Of a stretch of 64,000 nucleotides of DNA, positions 9,601 through 17,727 are shown piece after piece (positions within the stretch are counted from its first letter, which is position 1; each line of letters begins with the position of its first letter). Location of the stretch: NCBI RefSeq assembly GCF_040500525.1, contig NZ_CP159402.1, forward strand, positions 744,001 to 808,000. Direction: 5' to 3'. Both the position numbers and the translations under genes were made by a program. The notes beneath the pieces are model-generated. The model was not told the origin of the DNA. It worked only from the letters and a program-made list of their open reading frames with translations, and did no database searches. Origin of the DNA: Azospirillum formosense. Lineage in GTDB: Bacteria > Pseudomonadota > Alphaproteobacteria > Azospirillales > Azospirillaceae.

Positions 9601-11466
9601 TCAGGACTGATTTTCCAGCTCGTCAACAAAGCCGCGGATGACGTTCAGCCCCTTCTGCCAGAAGGCCGGGTCGCTGGCGTCCAGCCCGAAGGGGGCCAGA
9701 AGCTCCTGATGCCTCAGCGTGCCGCCCGCCGACAGCATCGCCAAGTACTTCTCCGCGAAGCCCTTCTCCGACTCCTGGTAGACCGCGTAGAGCGAGTTCA
9801 CCAGACAGTCCCCGAACGCGTAGGCGTAGACGTAGAAGGGCGAGTGGATGAAGTGCGGGATGTAGGACCAGTAGTTCCGGTAGTCCTCGTCGAAGCGCAA
9901 CGCCGGGCCGAGGCTTTCGGTCTGCACCGCCATCCAGATTTCGCCCAGCCGCTCGGCGGTCAGTTCGCCCTCGCGGCGCTCGGTGTGGACGCGGCGCTCG
10001 AAGTCGAAAAAGGCGATCTGGCGGACCACCGTGTTCAGCATGTCCTCGACCTTGGAGGCCAGCATGATCTTGCGGCGTTTCGGGTCGGTCTCGCGGTCGA
10101 GCAGGGCGCGGAAGGTCAGCATCTCGCCGAACACCGACGCGGTCTCCGCCAGGGTCAGCGGCGTGTCGGACAGCAGGTGCCCCTGGCCGCCGGCCAGGAT
10201 CTGGTGCACCCCGTGGCCCAGCTCATGCGCCAGCGTCATCACGTCGCGCGTCTTGCCCTGGTAGTTGACCAGGAGATAGGGGTGGACGCTGGGCACCGTG
10301 GGGTGGGCGAAGGCGCCCGGCGCCTTGCCGGGGCGCACCGGCGCGTCGATCCAGGCGTTGTCGAAGAAGCGCTTGCCGAGCGCCGCGAGATCCGGCGAGA
10401 AGCGGCCATAGGCGCCCAGAACCAGATCGCGCGCCTCGTCCCAGCGGATGCTGCGGTCGGTGTCGTCGGGAAGCGGCGCGTTGCGGTCCCAGTAATCCAG
10501 ATGGTCCTGGCCGAACCACTTGGCCTTCATCGCGTAGTAGCGGTGGGACAGGGCCGGGTAGGCGTCCTTCACCGCCGTGGCCAGCGCGTCCACCACCTCG
10601 TCCTCGACGCGGTTGGACAGGTTGCGGGCCGACGTGGGCGCCTTATAGTTGCGCCACTTGTCGTCGATCTCCTTGTCCTTGGCCAGCGTGTTGGTGACCA
10701 GGGCGAACAGGCGGATGTTGTCGCCCATCACCCGGCCGATCACCGTCCCGGCCTCCTTGCGGACCTCCGGACGGCGGTCGGACAGGCGGTTCAGCGCCTC
10801 CGCACAGGTCAGCTCCTTGCCGCCGATGGGGAAGCGCAGGCTGGCGATCGTCTCGTCGAACAGGCGGTTCCAGGCGGCGCGCCCGACCACATGCTTCTCG
10901 TGGAGCAGGCGCTCCACCTCGTCGGAGAGCTGGTGCTCGCGGAACAGCCGGACGTCGCGCAGCCAGGGGGCGTAGCGGGCGAGGTCCTTCGACGCCTTCA
11001 GCTTGGCGTCCAGAACCTTGTCCTCCAGCCGGTTGATCTCCAGCGTGAAGAAGACGAGGTGGGTGGAGATGCCGTTCACCCGCTCCTGCGCCGACTGGTA
11101 GAACTTGGCGATGGCCGGGTCGGTCATGTTGCCGTTGTAGACCAGCCCGGCATAGGACATCACCCGCGACAGCACCTCGTCGATGTGCTCGTACGCGCGG
11201 ATGGCGGCGGCGAAGGCGTCGCCGTCCAGCCCGGCCAGCTTGGTCGCGTATTTCTCATAGAAGTCCTTGGACGCGCGTTCCATCCGCTCCAGGTCGGCCT
11301 TCAGCTCCGGCGAGTCCATGCCCGGATAGAGGTCGGTCAGGTCCCAGGAGGGCAGGGTGCCGAGGTCCGGGCCGTCCCCCGTGGCGGCCAGGGCGGAGTC
11401 GGGCATCGTGGTCTGGGGAGCGCCAGGAAAATCGCCAATCGGGTGCCGGGTGGCGCTGCGGGTCAT
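9601..11466 (-). CDS. pepF: Oligoendopeptidase F-type M3 metallopeptidase
   Basis: A 621-residue zinc peptidase. The M3 motif HELGHGVHQIL (HExxH) and the downstream Glu region ETASVFGEMLTFRALL give the zinc site; the segment ending DCLVNSLYAVYQ near the C-terminus is typical of PepF/M3B proteins. It degrades short peptides in the cytoplasm. The chosen ATG at 11466 has GGAGGG upstream; a longer open frame runs back to 11781 but has no family resemblance and overlaps the neighbouring gene. It is followed by bacteriohemerythrin on the same strand, with 60 or more bases and a palindrome between. Confidence 0.93.
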   Translation of the reverse strand: MTRSATRHPIGDFPGAPQTTMPDSALAATGDGPDLGTLPSWDLTDLYPGMDSPELKADLERMERASKDFYEKYATKLAGLDGDAFAAAIRAYEHIDEVLSRVMSYAGLVYNGNMTDPAIAKFYQSAQERVNGISTHLVFFTLEINRLEDKVLDAKLKASKDLARYAPWLRDVRLFREHQLSDEVERLLHEKHVVGRAAWNRLFDETIASLRFPIGGKELTCAEALNRLSDRRPEVRKEAGTVIGRVMGDNIRLFALVTNTLAKDKEIDDKWRNYKAPTSARNLSNRVEDEVVDALATAVKDAYPALSHRYYAMKAKWFGQDHLDYWDRNAPLPDDTDRSIRWDEARDLVLGAYGRFSPDLAALGKRFFDNAWIDAPVRPGKAPGAFAHPTVPSVHPYLLVNYQGKTRDVMTLAHELGHGVHQILAGGQGHLLSDTPLTLAETASVFGEMLTFRALLDRETDPKRRKIMLASKVEDMLNTVVRQIAFFDFERRVHTERREGELTAERLGEIWMAVQTESLGPALRFDEDYRNYWSYIPHFIHSPFYVYAYAFGDCLVNSLYAVYQESEKGFAEKYLAMLSAGGTLRHQELLAPFGLDASDPAFWQKGLNVIRGFVDELENQS

Positions 11467-11576
11467 CTGTCCCTCCGTTCTGGGCTTTGGCCGTTCTGAG
11501 GATTGGCTGTTCTGAGCTTTGGAACGGGATATAAGCGCCGGGCGGGTGCGGGGGAAGGCTGCGCTGCGGCGTCCGC

Positions 11577-11945
11577 TCAGCGGGCCTGGCTTTCCTGCGC
11601 GCGGCGGATCGCCGCCTCCACGCATTGCAGGTGCAGCTTCTTGCGGGCGAGCTGGCGGGTCCGCCGCTCCTCGAGGTCGGTGGTGGGCATCGCCTCGATG
11701 GCGCAGCCGCGCCAGCCGTTGGCGTCCAGCGCGCGGGCGACCTCCGCATAGCCGAAATAGCCCTTGTCCGGCTGCTCCCAAGGCGCGCGGAAATCGGCGC
11801 GGCGCAGGACGAAGCGGTTGGACTGGCTGGACCCGCCGAGACTGGTCAGCCGTGCCACGATCAGCCGTTCGCCGTTCGGGTGGACGACGGTCAGGATCGG
11901 GCGGATGCCGAAGACGGGCGGGTCGCTGCTCATGGGACCATGCAT
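11577..11945 (-). CDS. Conserved small protein of unknown function
   Basis: A predicted soluble protein of 118-122 residues. The start is either ATG 11945 (GGAG four bases upstream) or ATG 11933. Composition is ordinary for a real gene: a beta-rich N-terminal half (PILTVVHPNGERLIVARL) and a basic helical C-terminus (RRTRQLARKKLHLQCVEAAI). I do not recognise the family. It is on the same strand as pepF and 110 bases upstream of it, so co-transcription is possible. No membrane segment or signal peptide is visible. Confidence 0.6.
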   Translation of the reverse strand: MHGPMSSDPPVFGIRPILTVVHPNGERLIVARLTSLGGSSQSNRFVLRRADFRAPWEQPDKGYFGYAEVARALDANGWRGCAIEAMPTTDLEERRTRQLARKKLHLQCVEAAIRRAQESQAR

Positions 11946-12177
11946 AGCGCTCCGGTCCGCATTAGGCCAGAGACAAGGCCGCCAGCGACGGGGAGGATGC
12001 GGGACAGCAGGTCGCGGCCTGCGAAAAATGAACGCAGCCATACGCAAGTATGTGGTTGGACAGACATCAAGAAAATTACCAGTTCACAAGTGATTGTTGC
12101 GCGTCTTCCATAGGTAAGTGTGGGATGACTTGCAGCCTTGCGAATCAAACCGCCGGATCGGGAAAGGGAGGGCGGCG

Positions 12178-13290
12178 ATGACATTGTTGGTGCGCTTACG
12201 AAAGCCGGTTTTGGCGGCGTTCTTCCTCTTGTCGTGGCTTCTTCCCGTCGCCGCGGCGCCGGTCCCGGTCGAACTGCCCGCCAGCGCCTACGACGCGCAG
12301 GGCACCGCCCTGTCGGCCCTGGTCTATGTGCCGGACAGCGCGCGGGCTCGCGGCACGGTGCCCCTGCTGGTCCTGCTGCACGGCTGCGAGCAGGACGCCC
12401 GCACCTTCTTCGAGGATTCGGGCTGGAAGGACTTGGCCGAGGCCCATGGCTTCGTCGTCCTGCTGCCGGCGCAGAAGCACAACCTGTTCTCGATGGTGGG
12501 GACGGGAGGCTTCGGGCGTTACGGCAACCCTCTCGGCTGCTTCAATTTCGCCGACCGGCTGAACAGCCCGCTGAAGGGCTTCGTGCCGCGCGAGGCGGCG
12601 GCCATCGCCTCGATGGTCGGCGCGGTCGTCTCCGGCAAGGAGCTAGGCGCCGACGGCCCGGCGGTGGACGCGGACCAGGTGTCGGTCACCGGCCTGTCGG
12701 CGGGGGCGGGCATGGCGGCAACCCTGCTGGCCGACTTCCCGCAGGTCTTCGCGGGCGGGGCGCTCTTCGCTGGCGTTCCGGCACTGTGCGCCCAGAGCAT
12801 GCAGTCGGCCGCGTCGCTCTGCGGCATCTCGGTTATGCGCGCCTGCGCCGAGGTGAAGGCGCGCTCCGGCGGCTACGACCGCGGCGACTGGACGAAGGCG
12901 GTCCAGCGCGCCCGGCACCCCGTGGGGCGTCCGCGCGTGCTGATCGTCCAGGGGACGGCGGACTGCACCGTCGACCCGCAGAACGCCCTCTACCTGACCA
13001 ACCAATGGACGGCCTTCCATGGGCTGAAGGCGGATGCCCCCGTGGTCATCGGGCAGGAGCCGTCCTGGCCGGCGCGCGCCGTGCGGCAGGGCTACGCCCC
13101 GGCGGGCGCCAACGCGCTGTGGGTGAAGACGGTTCTGCTGAAGGACGTCGGCCACGTCATGCCCATCGACACCGGCAACCCGCAGCGCCCCTGCGGGCGG
13201 GTGCGGGTGTCGGAGACGAAGACCTACATCGAGGATGTCGGCTTCTGCGGCGCGGCACTGGCCGCCGGCTTCCTGCAACTGGAACGGTAA
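12178..13290 (+). CDS. Secreted PHB depolymerase-family esterase
   Basis: A 370-residue alpha/beta-hydrolase with an N-terminal signal peptide (basic start then AAFFLLSWLLPVAAA, cleavage near residue 27). The oxyanion region LLVLLHGCEQDARTF, nucleophile elbow GLSAGAGM (G-x-S-x-G), Asp region GTADCTVDP and His region DVGHVMPID give a full catalytic triad and match the LpqC/poly(3-hydroxybutyrate) depolymerase esterases (type 1 domain). It likely hydrolyses extracellular or periplasmic polyester oligomers or feruloyl-type esters. The ATG at 12178 follows AAGGGAGGG; no substrate-binding or linker domain follows the catalytic domain. Confidence 0.85.
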   Translation: MTLLVRLRKPVLAAFFLLSWLLPVAAAPVPVELPASAYDAQGTALSALVYVPDSARARGTVPLLVLLHGCEQDARTFFEDSGWKDLAEAHGFVVLLPAQKHNLFSMVGTGGFGRYGNPLGCFNFADRLNSPLKGFVPREAAAIASMVGAVVSGKELGADGPAVDADQVSVTGLSAGAGMAATLLADFPQVFAGGALFAGVPALCAQSMQSAASLCGISVMRACAEVKARSGGYDRGDWTKAVQRARHPVGRPRVLIVQGTADCTVDPQNALYLTNQWTAFHGLKADAPVVIGQEPSWPARAVRQGYAPAGANALWVKTVLLKDVGHVMPIDTGNPQRPCGRVRVSETKTYIEDVGFCGAALAAGFLQLER

Positions 13291-13473
13291 CACCCGCCGA
13301 AAGGGCGGCGGGCGGGTCCGGCACTCACCAAAGTGGTGCGACAGCCCGCCGCACCTTCCGGAATGCCGTTTGCCAAACGATGCAGATTTGACGCAGATTG
13401 GGGCCGCTGCGTGAACGTTCATTGCGCGGCTGCGGAGAAACGCGAACCAAACAAAATATAAGGGACGCCCCCC

Positions 13474-15396
13474 ATGAGCCAAAGCTCGGCCGATCGCTAC
13501 AACCAGATCCACGCCCGTTCCCTGTCCGACCCCGACGGATTCTGGGGCGAGGCGGCGGAAGACATCACCTGGATCAAGCGCTGGGACAAGGTGCTGGACG
13601 ACAGCAACGCGCCCTTCTACCGCTGGTTCACCGGCGGCGTCCTGAACACCTGCTACAACGCCGTCGATCGTCATGTGGAGGCCGGACGCGGCGCCCAAGC
13701 GGCGATCATCTACGACAGCCCGGTCACCAAGACCGTGCAGACCATCACCTACGCCGAGCTTCAGGATCAGGTCGCCCGCTTCGCCGGCGCGCTGCGCGCC
13801 CAGGGCGTGGAGAAGGGCGACCGCGTCATCCTCTACATGCCGATGATCCCGCAGTCGCTGGTCGCGATGCTGGCCTGCGCGCGTCTCGGCGCCGTGCATT
13901 CGGTGGTGTTCGGCGGCTTCGCCCCGCACGAACTGGCGACCCGCATCAACGACTCCCGGCCGAAGGCCATCGTCTCGGCCTCCTGCGGCATCGAGCCGAA
14001 CCGCGTCGTCAAGTACAAGCCGATGCTCGACGCCGCCATCGAGCAGGCGGAGCACAAGCCGTCCAGCGTCATCGTCTTCCAGCGCCCGCAGGAGACCGCG
14101 ACCCTGGTCGAGGGCCGCGACGTGGATTGGGCGGAGGCCGTCGCCAAGGCCGAACCGGCGGACTGCGTTCCGGTGGCCGCGACCGACCCGCTCTACATCC
14201 TCTACACCTCCGGCACCACCGGCCAGCCGAAGGGCGTCGTCCGCGACAACGGCGGCCACGCCGTGGCGCTGAAATGGACGATGAAGAACATCTACAACGT
14301 CGAGCCGGGCGAGGTGTATTGGGCGGCGTCGGACGTGGGCTGGGTGGTCGGCCACTCCTACATCGTCTACGGCCCGCTGCTGCACGGCTGCACCACGGTG
14401 GTGTTCGAGGGCAAGCCGGTGGGTACGCCGGACGCCGGCACCTTCTGGCGGGTGATCGAGCAGCACAAGATCGGCACGCTGTTCACCGCCCCGACCGCCT
14501 TCCGCGCCATCAAGCGCGAAGACCCCAACGCCGAACTGCTGAAGAAGTACGACCTGTCGCACTTCCGCGCCCTGTTCCTGGCCGGCGAGCGGTCGGACCC
14601 TGACACGCTGCATTGGGCCGAGGACAATCTGAACGTTCCGGTCATCGACCACTGGTGGCAGACCGAGACCGGCTGGGCGATCTCCGGCAACCCGCTGGGC
14701 GTGCAACTCTTCCCGATCAAGTACGGCTCCGCCACCCGCCCGATGCCGGGCTGGGACGTGCAGATCCTGAACGCCGAGAACAAGCAGGTGCCGCGCGGCG
14801 ACATCGGCGCCATCTGCGTGAAGCTGCCGCTGCCTCCGGGCACGCTGCCGACGCTGTGGAACGCCGACGACCGCTACAGGAAGTCGTACCTGTCCGACTA
14901 TCCCGGCTACTACCAGACCGGTGACGCGGGATTCATCGACGACGACGGCTACGTCTACATCATGGCCCGCACCGACGACATCATCAACGTCGCCGGCCAC
15001 CGCCTGTCCACCGGCGGCATGGAAGAGGTTCTGGCCAGCCACAAGGACGTGGCGGAATGCGCGGTCATCGGCGTCGCCGACGATCTGAAGGGGCAGGTGC
15101 CGCTGGGCTTCCTCTGCCTGAAGGCCGGCGTGACCCGTCCGCACGAGGAGATCGTCAAGGAGGTGGTGCAGCTGGTGCGCGAGCAGATCGGCCCGGTCGC
15201 CGACTTCAAGCGCGCCGTGGTGGTGGAACGCCTGCCGAAGACCCGCTCCGGCAAGATCCTGCGCGGCACCATGCAGAAGATCGCCGACAACCAGGACTAC
15301 AAGACCCCGGCGACCATCGACGATCCCGGCATCCTGCCGGAGATCGCCGAGGCGCTGCAGTCGCTCGGCTACGCCAAGGCGCATCAGACCAACTGA
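13474..15396 (+). CDS. prpE: Propionyl-CoA synthetase (AMP-forming)
   Basis: A 640-residue acyl-CoA synthetase of the ANL superfamily. The P-loop motif YTSGTTGQPKGVV, the acetyl/propionyl-CoA synthetase motif DHWWQTETGW, the hinge region YQTGDAGFIDDDGYVYIMARTD (shown in parts: TGDAGF, DDDGYVYIMARTD) and the C-terminal acetylatable Lys in TRSGKILRGTM are present. The N-terminus and length fit PrpE better than Acs. It activates propionate (or acetate) to the CoA ester, feeding the methylcitrate or methylmalonyl route and, in PHA makers, polymer precursors. It stands alone and is followed by a strong terminator. Confidence 0.9.
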   Translation: MSQSSADRYNQIHARSLSDPDGFWGEAAEDITWIKRWDKVLDDSNAPFYRWFTGGVLNTCYNAVDRHVEAGRGAQAAIIYDSPVTKTVQTITYAELQDQVARFAGALRAQGVEKGDRVILYMPMIPQSLVAMLACARLGAVHSVVFGGFAPHELATRINDSRPKAIVSASCGIEPNRVVKYKPMLDAAIEQAEHKPSSVIVFQRPQETATLVEGRDVDWAEAVAKAEPADCVPVAATDPLYILYTSGTTGQPKGVVRDNGGHAVALKWTMKNIYNVEPGEVYWAASDVGWVVGHSYIVYGPLLHGCTTVVFEGKPVGTPDAGTFWRVIEQHKIGTLFTAPTAFRAIKREDPNAELLKKYDLSHFRALFLAGERSDPDTLHWAEDNLNVPVIDHWWQTETGWAISGNPLGVQLFPIKYGSATRPMPGWDVQILNAENKQVPRGDIGAICVKLPLPPGTLPTLWNADDRYRKSYLSDYPGYYQTGDAGFIDDDGYVYIMARTDDIINVAGHRLSTGGMEEVLASHKDVAECAVIGVADDLKGQVPLGFLCLKAGVTRPHEEIVKEVVQLVREQIGPVADFKRAVVVERLPKTRSGKILRGTMQKIADNQDYKTPATIDDPGILPEIAEALQSLGYAKAHQTN

Positions 15397-15426
15397 GCGC
15401 TTTCGCCGGCATCGGCGCGGCGTTCC

Positions 15427-15468
15427 AAACCCCTCTCCCGGCACCGTCCGGGGGAGGGGTTTTCCTTT
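15427..15468 (+). terminator. Rho-independent terminator after prpE
   Basis: A 15-bp stem (AAACCCCTCTCCCGG paired with CCGGGGGAGGGGTTT, one G-U) with a 6-base loop CACCGT and a T-rich tail. It lies 31 bases after the prpE stop and just before the convergent KfrA-like gene. The CCCCTCTCCC/GGGGAGGGG arms resemble the dispersed palindromes of this window. Confidence 0.85.
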
Positions 15469-15472
15469 TCGG

Positions 15473-15769
15473 CTAAGCCTTGCCCAGCGCGGCCAGGGAG
15501 TCGTCCAGCTCGTCCAGCCGGGCCTGTTCGGCCTCCAGTTCGGCCAGGGCGCGGCGGGCGTTGGCAATGTCGAGATCGAGCTGGTCGCGCCGCCGCCGGA
15601 TCAGCTCTTCCAGAGGGGTCAGCTCAGCCATGGCCAGCGCCTGGGCGATGGCCGCGTTGCTGCCGCCGCCCAGCGCCAGCCGCAGCATGCGCGTGGTCGG
15701 ACGGATGCCCTGGGCCTCCAGATGGCGGGCGGTGACCAGGATCTCGATGGTGTCGTGATGGCGTGCCAT
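15473..15769 (-). CDS. KfrA N-terminal-like DNA-binding mini-protein
   Basis: A 98-residue protein. Its first half, ending in TTRMLRLALGGGSNAAIAQAL, resembles the N-terminal helix-turn-helix domain of plasmid KfrA proteins (PTVRAVRxxLGGGS-type motif). The second half (residues about 60-96) is a charged coiled coil rich in Arg, Glu and Leu, but far shorter than the long KfrA coil. A DNA-binding or nucleoid role is inferred. It is convergent with prpE and divergent from the sigma factor gene. Start is the ATG at 15769; the frame stays open further upstream but without resemblance to the family. Confidence 0.65.
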   Translation of the reverse strand: MARHHDTIEILVTARHLEAQGIRPTTRMLRLALGGGSNAAIAQALAMAELTPLEELIRRRRDQLDLDIANARRALAELEAEQARLDELDDSLAALGKA

Positions 15770-15935
15770 GGCCCCGCCCTTATGACGCAGTGCGGCGGAT
15801 TGTGCCAAGAGGCGCGCCGGAACAGGCGGCTCATCCGCGCGCAGCGGCGATTTGCCACAAGGCGGCGCTTCAGGCTGATCGTTTTCGGTACCGCCACCTT
15901 TCCGCCGAATTTTTGCTGCACGGGCATCAAAGTCT

Positions 15936-15961
15936 GGAATAAACGATGAGCGGGGGGCGTT
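15936..15961 (+). promoter_or_regulatory. ECF-sigma-type promoter upstream of the sigma factor gene
   Basis: GGAATAAA at 15936-15943 and CGTT at 15958-15961 give GGAAT-N17-CGTT, the spacing of alphaproteobacterial ECF promoters (GGAAC-N16/17-CGTT class). It lies 80-130 bases upstream of the candidate sigma starts, so the sigma/anti-sigma operon is probably autoregulated. Position and sequence are direct; use by this particular sigma is inference. Confidence 0.6.
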
Positions 15962-16094
15962 CATCCTGGCGTACCGGGTCCTTGCGAGGGGGCTCGGCCC
16001 TGGGAGGGCGCGCCACCCGTTCCTACCTGAAGGAGTGCCATGATCCGCCACCCGGCGGTCCGTGGAGCCTTCGAGGCAACAATCGGGTGCGCGT

Positions 16095-16604
16095 TTGAGC
16101 ACGTTCGGGGTCGAGCTGGAAGTCCACATTGCGTCGCTGCGCCGCTACGCGCGCGCGTTGCTGCGCAACCGTTCGGATGCCGAGGATCTGGTGCAGGAGG
16201 CGTTGACGCGGGCGGTGGCGCGCGCCGACACCTTCAAGGCGGGGACGAACCTGCGGGCGTGGCTTTTCACCATCCTGCACAACGTCCATGTCAATCAGGT
16301 CCGCTCCAAGGCGTCGCGGCCCGACGAGGTCGATGTGGACAGCGTCGAGTCGAAGCTGGTGACCCCGGCCCGGCAGGAGGAACGTGTGGAGTTGCGCGAG
16401 ATGATGCGCGCGCTCGACGATCTGCCGGAGGAGCAGCGCAAGGTGCTGCTCCTGGTCGCGCTGGAAGGCCTGAAATACGAGGAGGTCGCCGAGACGCTCG
16501 GCGTACCGATCGGGACCGTCATGTCGCGCCTCTCGCGGGCGCGCGAGGCGGTCAGGGCGAAGCTGGCGAACGAGGGCTCCGTGGCTCTCAGGCGGGTGAA
16601 GTGA
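16095..16604 (+). CDS. ECF-type RNA polymerase sigma factor
   Basis: A sigma factor of about 169 residues with region 2 (SLRRYARALLRNRSDAEDLV, then LRAWLFTILHN) and region 4 (LPEEQRKVLLLVALEGLKYE, then VPIGTVMSRLSRAR); there is no region 3, as in ECF factors. It is followed by a membrane anti-sigma gene with a one-base TGATG overlap, so it should be held inactive until the partner is released. Start is uncertain: TTG 16095 begins exactly at the conserved STFGVELE and fits homolog N-termini, GTG 16062 is possible, and the strongest SD-ATG pair (AAGGAG, ATG 16040) is in another frame. The target regulon is unknown. Confidence 0.85.
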   Translation: MSTFGVELEVHIASLRRYARALLRNRSDAEDLVQEALTRAVARADTFKAGTNLRAWLFTILHNVHVNQVRSKASRPDEVDVDSVESKLVTPARQEERVELREMMRALDDLPEEQRKVLLLVALEGLKYEEVAETLGVPIGTVMSRLSRAREAVRAKLANEGSVALRRVK

Positions 16605-17554
16605 TGAACGCGCATTGCGTAACGGACGACGAACTGCACGCCTACGTGGATGGGCAACTGGCTCCGGAACGCCGGCTCTTCGTGGAGCGATGGCTGGCCG
16701 ACGATCCCGATGCCGCCCGCCGGGCCGAGGACTATCGCGCCCAGGCCGCGCTGCTGCACGAACTCTTCGACCCCGTGCTGCGCGAACCGGCCAGCGGCCC
16801 GGTCGAGGAGCTGACGGGCAAGCTGCGCGGGCGCATGCCGGGCAACGACAACGCCGCCCCCTGGCACGCCCGCTCGTGGGTGCGCATGGCCGCGGCGGTG
16901 ATGCTGATCGTCGGCGGGGCCGGCGGCGGCTGGCTGGGCCGCGGCGCCGTCGACCAGTCGCCGGTCGTCCAGCAGCGCCAGACGCTCCAGACCTTCGCCG
17001 AGGAGGCCACCCAGGCCCACCGCTTCTACACCTCCGACGAGCGCTTCCAGGTCGAGCTCGGCGCCGACAACCAGGACGAGCTGAACAGCTGGCTGTCCAA
17101 GCGCGTCGGGCGCGACGTCTTCGGCCCGGACCTCGGCAAGGTCGGCCTGCGGCTGATCGGCGGGCGGTCGCTGCCCACCGAGCTGGGGGCCGGCGCCCAG
17201 TACATGTACGTGAACGAGGCCAACAAGCGCGTCACCCTGTTCGTCGGCGCCCCGCGTTCCGGCAACCCGGCGAAGTTCGGCTTCTCGCAGAACGGCGACG
17301 TGGCGACCATCTACTGGGTGGAGGGCCCGCTGGCCTACGCGCTGGCCGGCCGGATGTCCAAGGAGGACCTGCTGCGCGTCGCCGAGGCCGTCTACAACGA
17401 CGTCAAGGCCGGCCCGCGCCGCCCCGAGCCGCAATCCCAGCAGAACCAGCAGCCCCAGCAGCAGCAAGAGCAGCAACCCCAGCAACAGCAGCAGGACCAG
17501 CCGCCGGCCGGGGTCCAGCCGATCAGCGACACGCACAAGCCCAAGGACAGCTGA
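16604..17554 (+). CDS. Single-pass membrane anti-sigma factor
   Basis: A 316-residue partner of the preceding sigma. The N-terminal cytoplasmic part (MNAHCVTDDELHAYVDGQL) has the usual anti-sigma helical start, a membrane segment lies at about residues 91-113 (RMAAAVMLIVGGAGGGW), and a long periplasmic domain follows. Residues about 277-299 are a Gln-rich tract (QQPQQQQEQQPQQQQQ), an unusual low-complexity periplasmic tail. Start ATG overlaps the sigma stop. The type resembles RsiW/zinc-finger-like anti-sigmas, but a full HxxxCxxC zinc site is not apparent. The signal that releases the sigma is unknown. Confidence 0.8.
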   Translation: MNAHCVTDDELHAYVDGQLAPERRLFVERWLADDPDAARRAEDYRAQAALLHELFDPVLREPASGPVEELTGKLRGRMPGNDNAAPWHARSWVRMAAAVMLIVGGAGGGWLGRGAVDQSPVVQQRQTLQTFAEEATQAHRFYTSDERFQVELGADNQDELNSWLSKRVGRDVFGPDLGKVGLRLIGGRSLPTELGAGAQYMYVNEANKRVTLFVGAPRSGNPAKFGFSQNGDVATIYWVEGPLAYALAGRMSKEDLLRVAEAVYNDVKAGPRRPEPQSQQNQQPQQQQEQQPQQQQQDQPPAGVQPISDTHKPKDS

Positions 17555-17570
17555 GCCGGGACGGGAACCG

Positions 17571-17603
17571 ATGCGCGAGGGGCGCCCGCCGCCCCTCGCG
17601 CAT
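17571..17603. terminator. Perfect 14-bp inverted repeat after the anti-sigma gene
   Basis: ATGCGCGAGGGGCG and its exact complement are separated by a 5-base loop, 16 bases past the anti-sigma stop. There is no T-run, so it may be a factor-assisted terminator or a 3'-end stabilising stem. Confidence 0.5.
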
Positions 17604-17727
17604 CCTGGCGGGATGACGGGCCCCTTGCGGGCGTCGGGTTGAGACAACGCCCCGCGCTTCGTTTCCCGGTTTACTCCGGCCCCGCCGCCGCTCCACAATG
17701 CGCCGGTGGCGGCGTGGATCGCGGGGC

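Noticed and set aside
12643-15567. A 974-codon minus-strand open frame over the esterase and prpE
   Set aside because: Shadow of prpE and the esterase; repetitive Arg/Val/Asp composition, no motif.
16040-17554. A 504-codon frame starting at ATG 16040 as one protein
   Set aside because: Its first 188 codons are the sigma gene read out of frame; the anti-sigma start at 16604 is better supported. The SD-ATG itself is kept as a finding.
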